From an uncultured Pirellulaceae bacterium (GTDB taxonomy: Bacteria; Planctomycetota; Planctomycetia; Pirellulales; Pirellulaceae), in NCBI GenBank assembly GCA_934278005.1, contig CAKQWG010000134.1, forward strand, positions 1-9,033: a DNA stretch of 9,033 bases, written 5' to 3'. Of this stretch, positions 5,388 to 9,033 are shown in pieces (within the stretch, counting starts at the first letter, position 1; each line of letters opens with the position of its first letter). The translations under genes were made by a program, and so were the position numbers. Under the pieces are notes generated by a model that had not been told where the DNA came from, ran no database searches, and worked only from the letters and a program-made list of their open reading frames with translations.

Positions 5388-8321
5388 GTGCCGAAACGTA
5401 TCTACGCGTTAGCCAAAGAGCTAGCGATGGACAGCAAAGAGTTAGTTGATCTTTGTACTAAAATTGGGATCCAGAACAAGGGATCTGCGCTAGCCAGTCT
5501 AGAAGATGACGAAGTGGAGCGCATCCAGAAGTACCTCAAGGGCGCAGAGGCTCCACGCGCCGCCGCCGCAGCGGCGGCACCTCCGGCGAGCCCGCGCAGC
5601 GCCGCTCCGATTGCACCGGCAGCGGCCGGTCCTTTGCCCGCCGCCCGCTCGGGCCGCATCCTGGATTTGAACAAACGCGCGGCTGCCAAGCAGAGCCCGC
5701 CCGCGCCGGCGGCCGTTGAGCCAGCCGCTGCGCCGGCCGAAGAACAAGCGACCCCTGCGGAAACTGCGCCGGCCGCTCACCAGGCGCCAGCACCGGTAGC
5801 CAAGAGCGACGCGAAGCCCACGCAGCAGCCCAAGGCGGAACCGCCGCAGCCGCAGCAGCCCGGACAGCAACCGCCTGCGGTAGCTGCCGAGTCGCCCACT
5901 AGCCAGCCTCCCAAGCGTCTTTCGCGGGAAGACTATAGCCCAATCCCACTTGGTACCGGGCGAGTTCGCGTGCTCGATGTGCGGCGCAGTTCCGGGGACG
6001 CCGATAAGGCTGACCGCAAGCAGCCACCGCAGCGTCGCGAGCCGATCATCAACTTGGCTCGACTGCCCAGGGGTGCATCTCCGGCTGTACCACCGCCGAA
6101 GTCTAATGAGCCCGCACCGCAGCGGCCTGAAATTCGCTTCACCAAGGATGACATCAGCGGCCAAAAGCAGGGCATGAAAGCTCCTCTACAAGAGCTCGAA
6201 GCACAGCAGCAAGCAGAAAAAACCGAAGCTCGAGGTGGCCGTAGCACGCGCGGAGCGCCGGCCAGTCCGGCCGCCGCAGCGGCTCCAGGTGGACTTAAAA
6301 GCTTCAAGGCAGCCGCCGACAAAGCCAAAGGTCGCTATCGCACCGATGAAGACGAGGACGCAGTTGCGCGTGGCAAAAAGGGAAGCTCCGGTATCGCAGC
6401 CGCTCGTGCGGAACGCCGCAAGCGTGGCCGCAGCGGACTCGAAGGGGGCGAAGACTTCAGCCGCAGCCGACCCTATCGCGGTTCGCGACGGTTGGTTCGC
6501 AAGGGCACCAATACGGCTGCCCCGCGCAAGGAGAGCGTCGTCCTGGAACTGCCCTGCAGCCTACGCAGCTTCTCTGAAGCGGCCGGGGTGCCCGCTGGGC
6601 GTGTGCTTGGAACTTTGATGCAGATGGGCCATGCCCTGACTATCAACGCCAATCTCAATCCCGAATTGGCCGAACTGCTAGCCGCGGAAATGGATCTCGA
6701 ACTGGAGTTCAAGCACGCGCAGTCGCTCGAAGAAGGGATCATCGATACGATCGATCAACACGAGGATACTGAGGAAGACCTGGTCGCTCGCCCACCTGTG
6801 GTGACTTTCCTCGGCCACGTCGACCACGGCAAGACCTCGCTGCTGGATTACCTGATTGGGATCAGCGTCGTGAAGGGCGAAGCGGGCGGAATCACGCAGC
6901 ACATCCGGGCTTACCAAGTCCAGAAGGATGGCCGCACCGTGTCGTTCGTCGATACGCCAGGTCACGAAGCGTTCACCGAAATGCGAGCTCGTGGTGCCAA
7001 CGTAACCGACATCGCCGTGCTGGTCATAGCCGCTGATGACGGCATAATGCCTCAGACCGAAGAGGCGATCAGTCACGCTAAAGCGGCTGACGTGCCCATC
7101 GTCGTGGCGCTCAATAAAGTCGATCTGCCGGGTGTCGATGTGAATCGAATCTTGACTCAAATGACCGAACACGGATTGACCCCGAGCGAATGGGGCGGTG
7201 ACGTGGAAGTCGTGCGGACTAGCGCGCTTACCGGCGAGGGAATGGATGAATTGCTCGAAACGCTGCTGACCGTAGCCGAGTTGCATGAGTATAAAGCCAA
7301 TCCGAACCGCCCCGCCGACGGCGTCTGCCTGGAAGCCGAACAACAATCGGACAAGGGAGTCATTGCCAAGGTCATCGTTCAAAACGGTACGCTCAGACCA
7401 GGCGATGTGGTGCTCTGCGGTTCAAGCCACGGACGCGTCAAGGCCATGTACGATACGCTCAAACCAAACGTGCCGGTCAAGGAAGCGGGACCGACGATGC
7501 CCGTCAACATTACGGGACTGGACATCGCGCCGGAAGCTGGAGACCGATTCTATGTGCTCGGCAATATTGGCCAAGCACGCGAACTGGCCGAGACGCGTTC
7601 TGACAAGTCACGGGCGCAATCGCTTTCAGGCACCTCTCCCAAGGTCTCCTTCGAAACCTTCCAAGAGTTGCTTCAGTCGGGCAACCTGGGCAAGGTTGAG
7701 GACATGGTCGAGCTGAACTTGATCGTTCGGGCCGACGTGCGTGGCAGTTTGGAGGCCATCGAAAAGGAGCTTTCCAAGATCGATCACCCCGAGGTCGACA
7801 TCCGCATCCTGCAGCGTAGCGTGGGTGGTATTAGCGTCGCGGACGTGACGCTGGCTAGCGCATCGCACGCGGTAATCGTTGGCTTCAATGTGATCCCCGA
7901 TGAGAACGCACGCGCACTGGCCGATGAACGCAACGTCGAGATTCGACGCTACGACATCATCTACAAGCTGGCTGAGGACATCAAAGCTATTGTCGAAGGT
8001 CGCCTGCGTCCGGAAGAGCGGGTTATCGAGCTTGGTCGCGCACTGGTTAAAACCGTGTTCACCATTTCTCGCGTCGGCGCAGTAGCCGGTTGCTATGTGG
8101 CTCAAGGTACGATTGAACGCGGCTGCCGTATCCGCGTTCACCGCGACGGACGAACCATTGGCGATTACGCACTGGATTCTCTCAAGCGGCACAAGGACGA
8201 CGTCAAGGAAGTGCCGCGCGGGATGGAATGCGGTATCCGTCTAGCAGGCTTCAACGATTTGAAGCAGGATGATGTGCTGGAAGCCTACCGTATTGAGGAA
8301 GTTGCACGTAAGCTGGAATAG
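5388..8321 (+). CDS. infB: Translation initiation factor IF-2
   Basis: IF-2 is the GTPase that delivers formyl-Met-tRNA to the 30S subunit and promotes subunit joining. The 977-residue product has a first IF2_N domain (1-52, MPKRIYALAKELAMDSKELV). A very long Ala/Pro/Gln-rich, then basic linker (53-380) follows. A second IF2_N domain (about 385-445) contains ELPCSLRSFSEAAGVPAGRV. The G domain shows every motif: GHVDHGKT (476-483), GGITQH (500-505), DTPGH (522-526), NKVD (576-579) and SAL (612-614). Beta-barrel domain II follows, then IF2 domain III (about 750-850, with SVGGISVADVTLA at 811-823 and VIVGFNV at 829-835). The C-terminal fMet-tRNA-binding domain (from about 870) includes RVGAVAGCYVAQGTIERG (895-912). 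The length is near the upper range for IF-2, mostly because of the linker. The start is GTG, with AGGAA nine bases upstream. It lies 205 bases after nusA and 114 before rbfA, probably cotranscribed with both. Confidence 0.98.
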   Translation: MPKRIYALAKELAMDSKELVDLCTKIGIQNKGSALASLEDDEVERIQKYLKGAEAPRAAAAAAAPPASPRSAAPIAPAAAGPLPAARSGRILDLNKRAAAKQSPPAPAAVEPAAAPAEEQATPAETAPAAHQAPAPVAKSDAKPTQQPKAEPPQPQQPGQQPPAVAAESPTSQPPKRLSREDYSPIPLGTGRVRVLDVRRSSGDADKADRKQPPQRREPIINLARLPRGASPAVPPPKSNEPAPQRPEIRFTKDDISGQKQGMKAPLQELEAQQQAEKTEARGGRSTRGAPASPAAAAAPGGLKSFKAAADKAKGRYRTDEDEDAVARGKKGSSGIAAARAERRKRGRSGLEGGEDFSRSRPYRGSRRLVRKGTNTAAPRKESVVLELPCSLRSFSEAAGVPAGRVLGTLMQMGHALTINANLNPELAELLAAEMDLELEFKHAQSLEEGIIDTIDQHEDTEEDLVARPPVVTFLGHVDHGKTSLLDYLIGISVVKGEAGGITQHIRAYQVQKDGRTVSFVDTPGHEAFTEMRARGANVTDIAVLVIAADDGIMPQTEEAISHAKAADVPIVVALNKVDLPGVDVNRILTQMTEHGLTPSEWGGDVEVVRTSALTGEGMDELLETLLTVAELHEYKANPNRPADGVCLEAEQQSDKGVIAKVIVQNGTLRPGDVVLCGSSHGRVKAMYDTLKPNVPVKEAGPTMPVNITGLDIAPEAGDRFYVLGNIGQARELAETRSDKSRAQSLSGTSPKVSFETFQELLQSGNLGKVEDMVELNLIVRADVRGSLEAIEKELSKIDHPEVDIRILQRSVGGISVADVTLASASHAVIVGFNVIPDENARALADERNVEIRRYDIIYKLAEDIKAIVEGRLRPEERVIELGRALVKTVFTISRVGAVAGCYVAQGTIERGCRIRVHRDGRTIGDYALDSLKRHKDDVKEVPRGMECGIRLAGFNDLKQDDVLEAYRIEEVARKLE

Positions 8322-8338
8322 CTCCAGCCCGCTGTTGA

Positions 8339-8360
8339 CCCGGGTTGCTTGCAACCCGGG
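8339..8360 (+). repeat. Perfect 10-base-pair palindrome between infB and rbfA
   Basis: CCCGGGTTGC (8339-8348) and GCAACCCGGG (8351-8360) are exact reverse complements with only TT between them, which as RNA would give a very stable hairpin 17 bases after the infB stop. It is followed by ACATAGG, not a T-run, so a classical terminator is unlikely. It could be a REP-like dispersed palindrome, an mRNA-stabilising or processing hairpin, or a protein-binding site. A T-rich stretch (8408-8422) comes only about 50 bases later. Confidence 0.6.
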
Positions 8361-8435
8361 ACATAGGCCAGGCGTGCCTTTCGACCTGCGTAGCCCATTC
8401 GCAACTGTTTCTTTTCGATTTATCACGGAACGTTC

Positions 8436-9033
8436 ATGACCAGCCGTCGACTACTGAAAGCCGCTGAAGCCATTCGAGGAGTGGTCAGCATGGCCATCCT
8501 AACTGAACTGCGCGACCCACGCGTGCAGAACGTGACCGTGACGGGTGTCGAGGTCGCTCCGGACATGCGGACTGCTAAGGTTTTGGTGAGCGTAATGGGG
8601 ACTGAAGGCCAGCAGCACATGTGCCTGAACGCCCTGCAGCGTTCGGCGGGTTTTCTGCAGTCGAAGCTAGCCCAACGCATCGACACGCGTTACACGCCGC
8701 GGCTGACCTTCGAGCTCGATAGCGGTGTCAAAAAGAGCTTGGAAATGGCTCGTATTCTGCACGAGCTCGAGATCGAACGCGAGGAACTGGCTCAGCGGCA
8801 AGCTGCCGCAGCGGACGATCCGTCGGCTGACTCCAGCGGCGATGGCGATCGACCTGCTGCAGACGATAGCGATTTGGGCGGCGCCACCAAACGAGACAGC
8901 AGTCGTGGGACGGACAATAGCGGCCAGCCCCGCGTTGCCAATTCCCAAGCACGTGGTGTTCAGTCCGATAGTAGCGTCCCGTCTGACAGCAACCTTGAGT
9001 CTGATAGCAATAACGTTGAGTCTGATAGCAATA
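8436..9033 (+). CDS. rbfA: Ribosome-binding factor A, 5' part (runs off right edge)
   Basis: RbfA binds the immature 30S subunit near the 5' end of 16S rRNA and assists its final maturation, notably in the cold. The frame stays open for 199 codons to the edge. Residues 1-115 form the type II KH-fold core: SRRLLKAAEAIRGVVSMAIL (3-22), ELRDPRVQNVTVTGVEVAPD (24-43), MRTAKVLVSV (44-53), and RYTPRLTFELDSGV (85-98) followed by a final helix. The family is usually about 110-140 residues, but here a polar, acidic Asp/Ser/Asn-rich tail of more than 80 residues follows, ending in a heptapeptide repeat that continues out of the window. The ATG at 8436 gives the expected N-terminus; GGAA (8427-8430) five bases before it is a weak Shine-Dalgarno. 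It follows infB, the usual order. Confidence 0.93.
   Translation, partial: MTSRRLLKAAEAIRGVVSMAILTELRDPRVQNVTVTGVEVAPDMRTAKVLVSVMGTEGQQHMCLNALQRSAGFLQSKLAQRIDTRYTPRLTFELDSGVKKSLEMARILHELEIEREELAQRQAAAADDPSADSSGDGDRPAADDSDLGGATKRDSSRGTDNSGQPRVANSQARGVQSDSSVPSDSNLESDSNNVESDSN
8991..9033 (+). repeat. 21-base tandem repeat in the rbfA tail, cut by the edge
   Basis: Two 21-base units (8991-9011 and 9012-9032) differ at one base: AACCTTGAG versus AACGTTGAG, then the shared TCTGATAGCAAT. A third unit may begin at 9033. They encode Asn-Leu/Val-Glu-Ser-Asp-Ser-Asn in frame. The preceding codons (8970-8990) look like degenerate copies, containing Ser-Asp-Ser twice. The array length cannot be seen. Confidence 0.85.

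Noticed and set aside
5499..6164. Minus-strand frame of 221 codons opposite the IF-2 linker
   Set aside because: Its Arg/Leu/Gly-rich low-complexity product is the reverse reading of an Ala/Pro linker; no start signal was seen.
5550..6300. Possible tandem repeat or mobile element in the Ala/Pro-rich part of infB
   Set aside because: It is irregular low-complexity coding sequence in frame between conserved IF-2 domains, as is common in long IF-2 proteins.
6678..7382. Long minus-strand frame of 234 codons within infB
   Set aside because: It is antisense to the IF-2 G domain, where every GTPase motif is intact on the plus strand; high GC content produces long shadow frames.

Overview
This 9,033-base window looks like chromosomal DNA of a planctomycete, probably of the Pirellulales. 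That is an inference from gene content and protein style: a translation-factor cluster with long Ala/Pro/Glu-rich linkers, a secreted Gly/Ser/Ala-rich protein with secretin-like features, moderately GC-rich genes, and weak or missing Shine-Dalgarno sites at most starts. I could not run a database search, so the taxonomic call is tentative.

Layout. Positions 1-377 hold the 5' part of an unrecognised minus-strand gene that leaves the window on the left; it has the best ribosome-binding site in the window. A divergent intergenic region (378-678) separates it from four complete genes and one partial gene, all on the plus strand: a secreted, possibly secretin-related protein (679-1944), a FabF-like beta-ketoacyl synthase homologue whose catalytic residues are changed (2066-3418), nusA (3707-5182), infB (5388-8321), and the 5' part of rbfA (8436 to the right edge).

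How the genes fit together. NusA, IF-2 and RbfA form the conserved bacterial module that links transcription elongation and termination, initiation of translation, and late maturation of the 30S subunit. Compared with the common order rimP-nusA-ylxR-infB-rbfA, neither rimP nor ylxR is at its usual place. The three genes are separated by 205 and 114 bases of non-coding DNA containing inverted repeats, not tightly packed. A good sigma-70-type promoter lies just after the synthase stop codon, so nusA probably starts its own transcription unit with a leader of about 245 bases. The two genes upstream may be a separate unit.

The point most worth following up is the synthase homologue. The FabF/KAS fold is clear, but the nucleophilic cysteine is replaced by glutamate, the second histidine by asparagine, and the C-terminal GFGGTN loop is lost. 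It is unlikely to be an ordinary condensing enzyme. Other points are the long, repeat-bearing tail of RbfA, the structured spacer between nusA and infB, and a perfect palindrome between infB and rbfA. No tRNA, rRNA, CRISPR array, insertion sequence or integrase was seen.
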